Below, in pieces: positions 35,305 to 44,582 of a stretch of DNA of 64,000 nucleotides. Source of the stretch: Paraburkholderia hiiakae (GTDB taxonomy: Bacteria > Pseudomonadota > Gammaproteobacteria > Burkholderiales > Burkholderiaceae); NCBI RefSeq assembly GCF_904848665.1, contig NZ_CAJHCQ010000011.1, positions 186,001 to 250,000 of the forward strand, read 5' to 3'. A program made the position numbers and the translations under genes. The notes below the pieces were generated by a model. It saw only the letters and a program-made list of their open reading frames with translations. It was not told where the DNA came from and made no database searches. Each line of letters begins with the position of its first letter. The first letter of the stretch is position 1.

Positions 35305-38300
35305 ATGGAAGGCGCACGCACCTCGGGCATGCTGATCAAGCCGATTCATCTGGTTCCCTCGAGCGCGGGCCATGGCTCGCCGCTCGCGCGGCGCCTGCGT
35401 GACGCACTGCGCGGCGACGTATTTTTCGACGCCGCGAGCCGCGGCCGTTACGCAACCGACGCCTCGATCTACCAGATCATGCCCATCGGCGTGGTGGTGC
35501 CGCGCGATCAGGACGACTTGCGCGCCGCGCTGGAAGTGGCGCGCCTCGAGCATGCTCCTGTGCTGGCGCGCGGCGCGGGTACGAGCCAGTGCGGCCAGAC
35601 GGTGGGCGAAGCGCTCGTGATCGATACGTCGAAGTGGCTCAACAATATCGTCGATTTCGATGCCGATGCGCGTACGGTGACGGTCGAGCCGGGCGTCGTG
35701 CTGGATCATCTGAACGCGTGGCTCAAGCCGCACGGGCTGTGGTTTCCCGTGGACGTTTCGACGGCCGCGCAGTGCACGATCGGCGGCATGGCGGGCAACA
35801 ATTCGTGCGGCTCGCGCTCGATCGAATACGGCAACATGGTGCACAACGTGCTCGGCATCGACGCGATTCTCGCGGACGGCAGCGAGGCCCGTTTCCAGTC
35901 GTTGAAGCTGCCGCACGAGGGCGCGCGGCTGGCGGCGCTGCTCGAAGGTGTGCAACGCATCGCCACGCGCGAGCGCGGCGAGATCGCTGAACGCATGCCG
36001 AAGGTGTTGCGCCGCGTGGCCGGCTACAACATCGACCTGTTCGACTGCCAGAACCCGCTCGCCTATACCGACGACGGCGTGGCGAATCTCGCGCATCTGC
36101 TCGTGGGCTCCGAAGGCACGCTCGCATTCAGCCACCAGATCACGCTGAAGCTCGCGCCACTGCCCGCGCACAAAACGCTGGGCGTGGTGAGCTTTCCGAC
36201 CTTCTGGCAGGCGATGGATGCGGCGCAGCACATCGTCAAGCTCAAGCCGACTGCGGTGGAGCTAGTCGATCGCACGATGATCGAACTCGCGCTTGGCAAT
36301 CCGGGCTTTAAGCCGGTGATCGAAAAGGCGCTGGTGGGCAGGCCCGAGGCGATCCTGCTGGTCGAATTCGCTGGCGAGAATCGTGATGATCAGGTGCGCC
36401 GCCTCGATGGTCTGGTTGAACTGATGGGCGACCTCGGTCTGCCGGACTCAGTCGTGAAGATGACCGATGCGAACGAGCAAAAGGCGCTGTGGGAAGTGCG
36501 CAAGGCAGGCCTGAACATCATGATGAGCATGAAGGGCGACGGCAAGCCCGTCTCGTTCATCGAGGATTGCGCCGTGCCGCTCGAACATCTCGCTGAGTAC
36601 ACGAGCCGCCTGACTGAAGTCTTCCATCGGCATGGCACCGAGGGCACGTGGTACGCGCACGCGAGCGTCGGCACGCTGCACGTGCGCCCGATTCTCGACA
36701 TGCGCCGCGATGGTGCGACGAAAATGCGCGCGATAGGGGAAGAGGCTGCAGAACTGGTACGCGAATACAAGGGCGCGTTTTCGGGCGAGCACGGCGACGG
36801 CCTGTGCCGCGGCGAATGGATTGCCTGGCAGTACGGACCGAAGATCAACCAGGCCTTCATGGAGATCAAGCAGCTGTTCGATCCCGAGAACCGCTTCAAC
36901 CCTGACAAGATCGTCCGCCCGCCGAAGATGGACGACGCGAAGCTGTTCCGCTTCGCGCCGGGATATCGCGAGCGCCAGATGCGGCCGATGCTCGACTGGT
37001 CGGCGTGGGACGTGGACCGCGATCCGCTAACGGGTGTTGAAACGCCGCCCGGCAGCGGCGACGACCTGACTGGCGGCCTCGCGAAAGCCGTGGAGATGTG
37101 CAACAACAACGGCCACTGCCGCAAGTTCGACGCGGGCACGATGTGCCCCAGCTATCGCGTGACGAAGGACGAGAAGCATGTGACGCGCGGCCGCGCGAAC
37201 ACGCTGCGGCTCGCGATTTCGGGGCAGTTGGGCGAGGACGGACTCGCGAGCGATGAGGTCAAGGACACGCTCGACCTGTGCGTATCGTGCAAGGGCTGCA
37301 AGCGCGACTGCCCGACCGGCGTGGACATGGCGAAGCTGAAGATCGAGGCGCGCGCGGCGTGGAATATGAAGCACGGCGTGAAGCTGAGGGAGAGGATGAT
37401 TGCGTTTTTGCCGCGCTATGCGCGCCGTGCGGCGAAGGCGGGAGGCTTCGCAGCGGCTGGCGAGCGGATTCCTTTGGTATCCGCGTGGGTTAAGCGCGCG
37501 CTCGGTCTCGCGCCGCAACGCTCGCTGCCTCAGTTCCGACCGTCGTTCCTTCTGGCGGTTGCGGCCGCAAAGCGGGACGCAGCAGCGGCAACCAAAGAGG
37601 TGGTGCTGTTCGTCGATACGTTCAACGACAACTTCGAGCCCGAAAACGCCCGCGCCGCGAAACGGGTGCTAGAAGCGGCCGGTTATTTCGTGCACTTCAA
37701 TGTGCGCGGCGAAGAACGCCCGCTATGCTGCGGGCGCACGTTCCTCGCAGCGGGGCTGGTGGACGAGGCGAAGCGCGAGGCGCGGCGCCTGCTCGACACG
37801 CTCATGCCATTCGTCGCGCGCGGCGTTTCGATCGTCGGGCTCGAACCTTCGTGCCTGCTCTCGATGCGCGACGAGTTCCTGCAATACGGCTACGGCGACG
37901 AGGCCCGCGAGCTCTCGGCCGCGGCGTTCCTGTTCGAAGAATTTCTCGTGCGCGAGAAAGGCGCGGGCCGATTCGATCTGGCCTTGCACCCACTCGACGC
38001 GCCGCGCGCGTGGGTGCACGGCCATTGTCACCAGAAAGCGTTCGACGCCTTCCGGCCCGTGCTCACGGTGCTGGGCTGGATTCCGGGGCTGGACGTGAAG
38101 CCGATCGAATCGTCATGCTGCGGGATGGCGGGGAGCTTCGGTTACGAAGCGGAGCACTACGAAGCGTCGCTTGCGATGGCCGAGCTTTCGCTGTTGCCCG
38201 CCGTGCGCAAAGCGGATCGCGCCGATCTCGTCGTGGCGGATGGCACGAGTTGCCGCCACCAGATCCACGACGGCGCGAACGTCACGGCGCTGCACGTGGC

Positions 38301-38328
38301 GCGCGTGCTGGAAATGGCGATGAATTAG
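35305..38328 (+). CDS. FAD-binding and 4Fe-4S oxidoreductase fusion (D-2-hydroxyacid dehydrogenase type)
   Basis: 1007 aa, a membrane-associated respiratory dehydrogenase type. Residues 50-230 form a FAD_binding_4 domain (ARGAGTSQCGQTVGEAL, GGMAGNNSCGSRSIEYGN). Residues 270-540 form the FAD-oxidase C domain. Two ferredoxin-like cysteine clusters follow (CNNNGHCRKFDAGTMC near 600, CVSCKGCKRDC near 660), then two CCG repeats (LCCGRTFLAAG near 807, SSCCGMAGSFGYE near 937). Related enzymes oxidise D-lactate, glycolate or D-2-hydroxyglutarate. It is third in the aminotransferase operon. Its stop overlaps that of the next gene by two bases. Confidence 0.9.
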   Translation: MEGARTSGMLIKPIHLVPSSAGHGSPLARRLRDALRGDVFFDAASRGRYATDASIYQIMPIGVVVPRDQDDLRAALEVARLEHAPVLARGAGTSQCGQTVGEALVIDTSKWLNNIVDFDADARTVTVEPGVVLDHLNAWLKPHGLWFPVDVSTAAQCTIGGMAGNNSCGSRSIEYGNMVHNVLGIDAILADGSEARFQSLKLPHEGARLAALLEGVQRIATRERGEIAERMPKVLRRVAGYNIDLFDCQNPLAYTDDGVANLAHLLVGSEGTLAFSHQITLKLAPLPAHKTLGVVSFPTFWQAMDAAQHIVKLKPTAVELVDRTMIELALGNPGFKPVIEKALVGRPEAILLVEFAGENRDDQVRRLDGLVELMGDLGLPDSVVKMTDANEQKALWEVRKAGLNIMMSMKGDGKPVSFIEDCAVPLEHLAEYTSRLTEVFHRHGTEGTWYAHASVGTLHVRPILDMRRDGATKMRAIGEEAAELVREYKGAFSGEHGDGLCRGEWIAWQYGPKINQAFMEIKQLFDPENRFNPDKIVRPPKMDDAKLFRFAPGYRERQMRPMLDWSAWDVDRDPLTGVETPPGSGDDLTGGLAKAVEMCNNNGHCRKFDAGTMCPSYRVTKDEKHVTRGRANTLRLAISGQLGEDGLASDEVKDTLDLCVSCKGCKRDCPTGVDMAKLKIEARAAWNMKHGVKLRERMIAFLPRYARRAAKAGGFAAAGERIPLVSAWVKRALGLAPQRSLPQFRPSFLLAVAAAKRDAAAATKEVVLFVDTFNDNFEPENARAAKRVLEAAGYFVHFNVRGEERPLCCGRTFLAAGLVDEAKREARRLLDTLMPFVARGVSIVGLEPSCLLSMRDEFLQYGYGDEARELSAAAFLFEEFLVREKGAGRFDLALHPLDAPRAWVHGHCHQKAFDAFRPVLTVLGWIPGLDVKPIESSCCGMAGSFGYEAEHYEASLAMAELSLLPAVRKADRADLVVADGTSCRHQIHDGANVTALHVARVLEMAMN

Positions 38329-39419
38329 TTTGCGAGTGTGCTCGTGCCCTGGCGCGAGCACACGGCATCTACGGCGTGCAGCATCTTGCCGAAGAACGTA
38401 TCCGCGAATGCTGAGTCGAGCCAGCGCACGATCAGCGCGATCTTGCGCTCGGGCTCGATCCACATAAACGAGCTTCCCGCGCCCACGCCAAAATAACTCG
38501 ATTCGGGCACGCTGGGAAACACGCGCCGCTCCGTATTGAGCCAGACCAGTGAGCCGTAGAACGGCGCGAGCGGGCAGGGTGTGCGCATGCGCGCGATCCA
38601 TTCGCTCGAGAGCACGCGATTGCCAGAGGCTACGCCATCGTCGAGCAACATTTGTGCGATCTTCAATTGATCGTTCGCGCTCACCGACATGCCGCCGCCC
38701 CAATGCGAGCCGCCGGGCACCGATTGCACGCGTCTGCCATCCAGATCGATCCACGCGTTGTCGTAGCCGACCCATTGCCAGTTCTCGCTCGCGCCAACGG
38801 GCCGCATGATCGTCTCGCGAAATACTTCGGGTAACGAACGACCGAACAGATGCAGGAGCGCGAGCGAAAGCTGGTTGATGCGCACGTCGTTGTATTCCCA
38901 ATACGTGCCGGGCGCCTGCAACGGGCGCAAATCGCCTTTCTTCCCGTTGGGCGGCTCGCCGAAGGTGACGGCGCGATAGTGATCGGCCTGATCGGAAAGG
39001 CCGAAGCACTTGCCCGTCCATTCGCTCGTCTGTTGCAGCAGATGCGTCCACGTGACGGTCGCGTTGTGGTCATCGTCGAAGCCGATGCCGGGCACGCGCG
39101 CGCGTACGGGCTCGTCGGGATCGGGCAAGAGGCCGCGGTCGTGCGCCACGCCCGCGAGCAGCGCCAGATATGTCTTCGCGATGCTGAAGGTCAGATCGGG
39201 CCGATCGGGCTCGCCCCATTGCGCGAGCAGACGCCCATTCACGGCAACGGCGCCCGACACAGGGCCACGATCGTGGATGGGGCCGAGCAACCGGTTCCAC
39301 GGCGGCGGGTCGTTCACGTGCACGCCGAAATTGCCATCGGCGTTACGGTCCCATGCCGATTCGTGATCGACGGAAAACTGGATGGCGTCCTGAAGTTCTT
39401 GCGGCAAATCGTGTTGCAT
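38325..39419 (-). CDS. Serine hydrolase, beta-lactamase/esterase family
   Basis: 364 aa. The active-site motif SIAKTY (Ser-x-x-Lys) lies near residue 83, and YNDVRIN (Tyr-x-Asn) near 180. HWGGGMSVSANDQLKIAQMLLDDG is common in family members of class-C beta-lactamase-like esterases and peptidases. No signal peptide is apparent, so it probably acts in the cytoplasm. It is the last gene of an operon with a permease and an M20 peptidase. Its stop converges on the oxidoreductase stop with a 3-base overlap. Confidence 0.88.
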   Translation of the reverse strand: MQHDLPQELQDAIQFSVDHESAWDRNADGNFGVHVNDPPPWNRLLGPIHDRGPVSGAVAVNGRLLAQWGEPDRPDLTFSIAKTYLALLAGVAHDRGLLPDPDEPVRARVPGIGFDDDHNATVTWTHLLQQTSEWTGKCFGLSDQADHYRAVTFGEPPNGKKGDLRPLQAPGTYWEYNDVRINQLSLALLHLFGRSLPEVFRETIMRPVGASENWQWVGYDNAWIDLDGRRVQSVPGGSHWGGGMSVSANDQLKIAQMLLDDGVASGNRVLSSEWIARMRTPCPLAPFYGSLVWLNTERRVFPSVPESSYFGVGAGSSFMWIEPERKIALIVRWLDSAFADTFFGKMLHAVDAVCSRQGTSTLAN

Positions 39420-39460
39420 ACGTGCGTGTTTCCTTTTGCTTGTTCCTGTACGGCGCCGGT

Positions 39461-40771
39461 TCAACGGGCGCCCAGCTTGACGCGCGCCCAGATCAGCGTA
39501 GCGAGGCTCAACACGGCCGCGAACATCAGCCAGAGTCCCGGCGCGAGATTATTGCTCGTCGCCGCAATGAGCGAGGCCACGGCAAGCGGCGTGAAACCGC
39601 CGAATACGGTCGTGCCGACGTTGTAGGCGAGCGCCATGCCCGTGGTGCGCGTGCGCGTGGGGAAGAAGCTCGCCATGAGCGCCGGAATCGAGGCGAAATA
39701 GGTGACTTTCAACACCGCGATCCAGATCACGGCGGCCAGCAGCGTGGGCAGCGAAGGACGCGCGTTCAAGAACATGAACGCTGGATAGACGGTGAGCAGG
39801 AACAGCACGCCCGCTACGAACATGATGCGCGTGCGGCCCACCTTGTCCGACCAGTGGCCCACAATGGGCGTGAGCACGATGGCAATCAGGCCGGCCACGA
39901 GCGTGGCGATAAAGCCCGACGAAGGCGCGAGACCGAGTTGCCGTGCGGCATAGGTCGGCATGTAGAGGAGCACGTATTGGGCCGATGTGGTCAGTATCAG
40001 CACACCAATCGATGCAATCACACCCGACTTTTGCGTGGGGAACAGTTCGCGCACGGGCGACTCGGCTTTTTCGGCGCGCTCGAATTCGGGCGTTTCGTCG
40101 ATGCGTCTGCGGATATAAAGACCCACGGGTCCAATTAGCACACCGAACAGAAATGGAATGCGCCAGCCCCAGCTTTCGAGCTGTGGCTGCGTGAGCGTGC
40201 CCATGATCACGGCGCCGAACAGGGAGACGAGCACCGTGCTCGCACCCTGGCTCGAGAACTGCCAGCTCGACATGAAACCGCTGCGCTGCGGCGCGTGTTC
40301 GATCAGGAAGGCGGTGGAACTGCCGAACTCGCCGCCTGCCGAAAAGCCTTGCAGAAGCCGCGAGGCGAAAAGGCCGATGGGCGCGAGTATGCCGATCGTC
40401 GCGTAAGTGGGCATGAGCGCGACCATGCCGGTGCCGATGGTCATCATCGATATGGAGAGCGTGAGCGACGCCTTGCGGCCCTTGCGGTCGCTGTATGAGC
40501 CGAGCACGAGCGCGCCGAACGGCCGCGCGAGATACGAGAGCGCGAATGTGCCGAGCGTGAGCAGCAGCGAAATCGTCGCGTTGTGAACGGGAAAGAAAAG
40601 CTTGGAGAGCGTCGAGGCGAAGTAGCCGTACGCCAGCAGGTCGTAGAACTCGAGCGCATTGCCTATCGAAGTCGCGATGATGAGCCGCGAGACGCTCTTG
40701 CCTGAAGTGCTTTGCTCGGGCGCTGACCAGGGCTCGCTGCCGTGATGCGCGGGTAGGGAGTCGATGCTCAT
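39461..40771 (-). CDS. MHS-family MFS permease
   Basis: 436 aa with about 12 membrane helices. GNALEFYDLLAYGYFASTLSKLFFP, RPFGALVLGSYSDRKGRKASL and GFSAGGEFGSSTAFLIEH are metabolite:H+ symporter motifs. GGAGGCGGCA precedes the ATG. It is ten bases downstream of the M20 peptidase gene and resembles the permease at 28.1 kb. It may import a dipeptide or acylated amino acid. Confidence 0.9.
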   Translation of the reverse strand: MSIDSLPAHHGSEPWSAPEQSTSGKSVSRLIIATSIGNALEFYDLLAYGYFASTLSKLFFPVHNATISLLLTLGTFALSYLARPFGALVLGSYSDRKGRKASLTLSISMMTIGTGMVALMPTYATIGILAPIGLFASRLLQGFSAGGEFGSSTAFLIEHAPQRSGFMSSWQFSSQGASTVLVSLFGAVIMGTLTQPQLESWGWRIPFLFGVLIGPVGLYIRRRIDETPEFERAEKAESPVRELFPTQKSGVIASIGVLILTTSAQYVLLYMPTYAARQLGLAPSSGFIATLVAGLIAIVLTPIVGHWSDKVGRTRIMFVAGVLFLLTVYPAFMFLNARPSLPTLLAAVIWIAVLKVTYFASIPALMASFFPTRTRTTGMALAYNVGTTVFGGFTPLAVASLIAATSNNLAPGLWLMFAAVLSLATLIWARVKLGAR

Positions 40772-40781
40772 TGCCGCCTCC

Positions 40782-42200
40782 TCATGCACGTGTTGTTGGA
40801 TGTGGTGCGGGGTTGGACGCGCCGGCCTCTCTAGCGCCGAGGTCCCAGAAGAGGCCAGCCATGATGCGCAGCCCGTCGCGCACGACCGGGCCGAGCAGGT
40901 GCTCGTTCGGTGCGTGTTGCGAGCAGCCTGGATACGAATGCGGCACCCACAGCGTGGGCATGCCGAGCACTTCGGCGAATACGTCATTGGGCAGCGTGCC
41001 GCCCAGGTTCGGCAGCAGCACGGGCTCGGCTCCCGTGGTCGCGCGCAGCGAGCGCAGCGCCCATTGCACCCACGCGTTGTCGGGATCGACACGCGTGGCC
41101 GGCGCGCCGCGCTCCACGTCGAGCGCGATCATGTCGAAGCCGTGTGCGTCGAGGTGCGCGCGTACGATGCGTTCGAGGTTCTGCCAGCGGGTGCCGACGA
41201 CGAAGCGAATCTGCATGTAAGCGATAGCGTGCGGTGGAATCGCGTTCACGGGCTTCTCGGGGTTGCCTGTGCGGAACGCGAGCACTTCCAGATTGTTCCA
41301 GCCGAACACGCGCTCGGTGGGTGTGAGGCCCGGTTCGCCATAGTCGCGATCGACTTCGGGCTCGCCCGGACTGCCGCCCACGCGAATATCGGCGAGCGCG
41401 CGGCGCACGGATTCCGGAATGGGCGGCGGGCGCAGGCCCTCTACGAGAATCTTGCCGTTTGCGTCGACCATCGAGGCGATCGCGTTCGCGAGCACGACGC
41501 CCGGATTGCGCAAGAGGCCGCCCCAGTTGCCCGAATGATGGCCGCCTTCGCGCAGCGTCAGTTCGAGCTTGAAATTGACGAGGCCGCGCGAGCCGAGAAA
41601 GATCGTCGGGCGGTGCGCGCCAAGGCGCGGGCCGTCGGAGGCGATCAGCACGTCGGCGGCGAGTTCGTCGCGCAACTGCGTGCACAGTTCGTGCAGACCC
41701 GGCGAGCCGACTTCCTCGCCCGTTTCGAAGAGCAGCTTGAGGTTGAAGCCGAGCTTGCGGCCGCGCGCGTCGAGCACGGCCTTGAGCGCGGCGAGGTTGA
41801 TGCTGTGCTGGCCTTTGTTGTCGGCGGTGCCGCGGCCGTACCAGCGTTCGCCCTCGACGGTCACGTCCCACGGCGTGAGCCCTGTGCGCCATTGCGCGTC
41901 GTAGCCGCGCACCACGTCGCCGTGGCCGTAGCTGAGCACGGTGGGCAGCGCATCGTCTTCGTGACGGTGGGCAATCAGGAATGGGCCCGCGCCTTTGGCG
42001 GGATTTTCGACGACACGGCAGGTAAAGCCCCATTCGATAAGGAGCGGTGTGAGCTCATCAACCAGATAACCGCGCAGGCGCTCGCCGCTGTCCGGCTCCT
42101 GGCTCTCGGTGCGATACGCCACACGGCGGCGCAGATCGTTCAGGAAGTGACCTGAATCGTATTGACCGGCTGCGGTTTGAATGGCGGTGTCACGGGTCAA
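40782..42200 (-). CDS. M20-family metallopeptidase (dipeptidase/carnosinase type)
   Basis: 472 aa. Metal-binding blocks: LSYGHGDVV (first His-x-Asp), YGRGTADNKGQHSINLAALKAVLD, FETGEEVGSPGL (catalytic Glu pair), and the final His in SQHAPNEHLL. The insert GSRGLVNFKLELTLREGGHHSGNWGG is the dimerisation domain. It is larger than the 29.4 kb amidohydrolase and belongs to the dipeptidase branch. It is first in an operon with a permease and a serine hydrolase, with a LysR gene divergent. Confidence 0.9.
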   Translation of the reverse strand: MTRDTAIQTAAGQYDSGHFLNDLRRRVAYRTESQEPDSGERLRGYLVDELTPLLIEWGFTCRVVENPAKGAGPFLIAHRHEDDALPTVLSYGHGDVVRGYDAQWRTGLTPWDVTVEGERWYGRGTADNKGQHSINLAALKAVLDARGRKLGFNLKLLFETGEEVGSPGLHELCTQLRDELAADVLIASDGPRLGAHRPTIFLGSRGLVNFKLELTLREGGHHSGNWGGLLRNPGVVLANAIASMVDANGKILVEGLRPPPIPESVRRALADIRVGGSPGEPEVDRDYGEPGLTPTERVFGWNNLEVLAFRTGNPEKPVNAIPPHAIAYMQIRFVVGTRWQNLERIVRAHLDAHGFDMIALDVERGAPATRVDPDNAWVQWALRSLRATTGAEPVLLPNLGGTLPNDVFAEVLGMPTLWVPHSYPGCSQHAPNEHLLGPVVRDGLRIMAGLFWDLGAREAGASNPAPHPTTRA

Positions 42201-42260
42201 CTCATGTCTCCCTGTTTTAAGGCCGTCGAACGATCCTGCAGCCGCCGATATTTCGGCACA

Positions 42261-42277
42261 ATTACAATATTTGTGAT
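42261..42277. promoter_or_regulatory. Candidate LysR box
   Basis: ATTACAA-TAT-TTGTGAT is a 17-bp inverted repeat with one mismatched pair. It fits the LysR T-N11-A pattern and lies between the divergent M20 and LysR genes. Confidence 0.6.
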
Positions 42278-42281
42278 CTAT

Positions 42282-42300
42282 CTTTGCCGAAACGGCAAAG
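42282..42300. other. Perfect hairpin in the LysR leader
   Basis: CTTTGCCG (42282-42289) pairs with CGGCAAAG (42293-42300) around AAA. It lies 23 bases before the LysR ATG at 42324. It could be a second operator or an RNA stem near the ribosome site. Confidence 0.5.
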
Positions 42301-42323
42301 CGGACGAGGCCGCGCTCATCGAC

Positions 42324-43232
42324 ATGGACAACACCGCACTGCGCTATTTTCTGGAAGTGGCCCGCAGCGGCTCGCTGAGCAAGGCGTCCGAACGGCTTTA
42401 CGTGGCCGTTTCGGCGCTCAGTCGCCAGATCGCCCGGCTCGAGGAAGAACTCGGCACGCCGTTATTCGAGCGGCGGCCGCGCGGCATGGTGCTGAGCGAG
42501 GCGGGGCGCATGCTCGCCGAGCACGCGCGGCGCAGTCTGCTCGAATCGGAGCGCGTGGTCGGCGAGATTCGCGGGCTGAGCGAGGGCGGTCGCGCGACCA
42601 TACGCGTGGCGAGCTCCGAGGGCCTGGCGCCCGATTTTCTGCCGCAGGTGTTCGCGCATTTTCTCAGGACATATCCGCAAACGCATTTTCAGCTGGACGT
42701 GTCGGCGCCCTCTGTTGCAACGCAGCGTGTGAGAGAGGGCACGGCCGATATCGCGCTGTGCTTCAGCCTCGCGCCGGAGAAAGAAATTGCGGTGCACTAT
42801 TCGCAGCGCGCACCGATATTTGCGCTCATGCGTCGCGATCATCCGCTGGCGGCGCGCGAGTCGCTTTCGTTGCGCGATTTGATTCCGTGGCCGGTCGCCA
42901 TGAACAACCAGGGCGTGACGATCCGCCAGCTACTCGACATCGCGTGCAGCCTCGAAGGGTTGATCTTCGAGCCGGTGTTCGTCAGCAACTATCATGTCGC
43001 ACTGCAAAGATTCGTACGCCTGACCGATGGCGTGACGTTCACCGGCTTTCTGACCGTGCGCGGCCGTCTCGAGGTAGAGGGGCTTGCCGCGGTGCCGCTC
43101 ACGAACCCGGAACTGCATCAGCGCACGCTGCAGATCCAGACGATGGCGGGCCGCACGCTGCCGCAGACCATGCGGGCTTTTCTCGACCTGCTCACGCGCG
43201 CGATCGACGACGAGGATCTCGCGTGCGGCTGA
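42324..43232 (+). CDS. LysR-family transcriptional regulator
   Basis: 302 aa. HTH at the N-terminus (LRYFLEVARSGSLSKASERLYVAVSALSRQIARLEEELG, LFERRPRGMVLSEAG), then an effector domain typical of LysR proteins controlling amino-acid or organic acid use. The ATG at 42324 gives the canonical start MDNTALRYF. It probably controls the divergent M20-permease-hydrolase operon. Stop is six bases from the convergent hipA stop. Confidence 0.9.
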   Translation: MDNTALRYFLEVARSGSLSKASERLYVAVSALSRQIARLEEELGTPLFERRPRGMVLSEAGRMLAEHARRSLLESERVVGEIRGLSEGGRATIRVASSEGLAPDFLPQVFAHFLRTYPQTHFQLDVSAPSVATQRVREGTADIALCFSLAPEKEIAVHYSQRAPIFALMRRDHPLAARESLSLRDLIPWPVAMNNQGVTIRQLLDIACSLEGLIFEPVFVSNYHVALQRFVRLTDGVTFTGFLTVRGRLEVEGLAAVPLTNPELHQRTLQIQTMAGRTLPQTMRAFLDLLTRAIDDEDLACG

Positions 43233-43238
43233 TTTCGC

Positions 43239-44582
43239 TTAAATCGTGAGCCCGGCCGTAAGCCTCGCGGCGAGCCTGCGCATGCCGGCGAAGACGGCGT
43301 CGGCTACGTCTTCGGGAAAATCGACGGGGATCTGCTTCGAGACGGCTTCGATCACACGCGGTGTTTGCGCCGCCACCTGCGCGAGCATCGCTTCGACTTC
43401 CGCCATGGCGAATCCCACGCGCTGGCCTTGCGCGATCCAGTGCCGGGGATAGATCTCCTCGACGCGATAGTGCCGGTTGCGCCCGCACACGGCCATCGCG
43501 AGGCTCACGCGCTGCGGCGGAATATGATTACGGCCCCGGCCGATGAGAGGATGCGCGCTGAGCACGTCGTAGAGCGGCGTGGTGGCGTACTCGCTGCCGG
43601 GCAGCAGCGCAATGCTGTAGTTCTTCGCGTGGCCGTCCGTTGCCGCGAGCAGCCAGAAGACGATTTGCGTCACGAAGAAGTGGCGGCGGTCGGCCGTGGC
43701 TTGCGCGGAACCGTCGAGGACTTGCATGATCGCGTCGATGCCCGGGCCGCCGTCGGCTTCGTACTTCACGAGCCCGGATGTGCCCGTGGCCTGGCACAGG
43801 TCTTCCTGCGGCAGGCGCACGATCCATTTGCCGTCGCTGGCAAGGCGCCGGTCGAAACGCTCCACGACCAGCGCCTTCGTATCCTCGAATTGCGCGATTT
43901 CGCACGGCGCGACGGGCAAGCCGTAGGCCGCGATGATTTGCGTGCACAGCCACTCGTTTTCCACCGAGGTGCGCATGTCGGCGCGCATGTTGCCGACAAG
44001 GCCGAGCGGCAGTTTCAGGATGTGCGTGGTCGGTGTGCTGCCTTCGGGAAGCAGCCACTGCCCGCCATGCCGCAGCAGCGCGGTCTTTTCCTGCGCCCCG
44101 GCAATGGACAGCCGCAGGCTGTCCACGGAATCGTGCTCGCCCGCGTGCGGCGTGGCAGTCGTTTCGCGCAAGAGTTGCGCGATGTCGCTTTCGCTCAGGA
44201 CGCGCCCCTTGATGCTCCTCAGGCTGGTGGGCGCAACGCCTGCGGGGAGAATCTGCAGTGCGCCCACGCAATCACGACCGAGCGCGGCGAGCAACTCGAA
44301 CGGCGAGGTGCCGCCCGTCTGGTAGCGCGCGGCGATGCGTCTGCGAATGCGGTCGCTGTCCGGCAGCAGATTGTCGAAATAATCCGCGACCATCTGGCCG
44401 CGCCAGGGCTGGTTGCCGGGCGTGAACGGCAGCGAGAGGGAGAGGGGGCGCCCTTGCTCGTCGTCGAGCCAGCTGTCGAGGTACACGAGGCGTTCATTGC
44501 CGCGCACGCTCTCCCAGTAGCCCACGGCCAGGCCGTTCATCCACAGGTCGAGCCGGTTGGGTCGACGTGGGCGTGCGCTCAC
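43239..44582 (-). CDS. hipA: HipA-family serine/threonine kinase toxin
   Basis: 447 aa, close to E. coli HipA (440). GAQEKTALL with its preceding Ser is the autophosphorylation segment, ATDGHAKNYSIALL carries the catalytic Asp, and PLYDVLSAHP the metal-binding Asp. DYFDNLLPDS is the N-subdomain mark. HipA phosphorylates glutamyl-tRNA synthetase and triggers dormancy in the known case. The GTG start at 44582 overlaps the hipB stop by four bases (GTGA), a coupled pair. All key residues are present, so it should be active. Confidence 0.93.
   Translation of the reverse strand: MSARPRRPNRLDLWMNGLAVGYWESVRGNERLVYLDSWLDDEQGRPLSLSLPFTPGNQPWRGQMVADYFDNLLPDSDRIRRRIAARYQTGGTSPFELLAALGRDCVGALQILPAGVAPTSLRSIKGRVLSESDIAQLLRETTATPHAGEHDSVDSLRLSIAGAQEKTALLRHGGQWLLPEGSTPTTHILKLPLGLVGNMRADMRTSVENEWLCTQIIAAYGLPVAPCEIAQFEDTKALVVERFDRRLASDGKWIVRLPQEDLCQATGTSGLVKYEADGGPGIDAIMQVLDGSAQATADRRHFFVTQIVFWLLAATDGHAKNYSIALLPGSEYATTPLYDVLSAHPLIGRGRNHIPPQRVSLAMAVCGRNRHYRVEEIYPRHWIAQGQRVGFAMAEVEAMLAQVAAQTPRVIEAVSKQIPVDFPEDVADAVFAGMRRLAARLTAGLTI

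Noticed and set aside
33622-36231. Very long minus-strand frame across the aminotransferase, permease and oxidoreductase genes
   Set aside because: His/Arg/Ala-rich shadow of three certain plus-strand genes.
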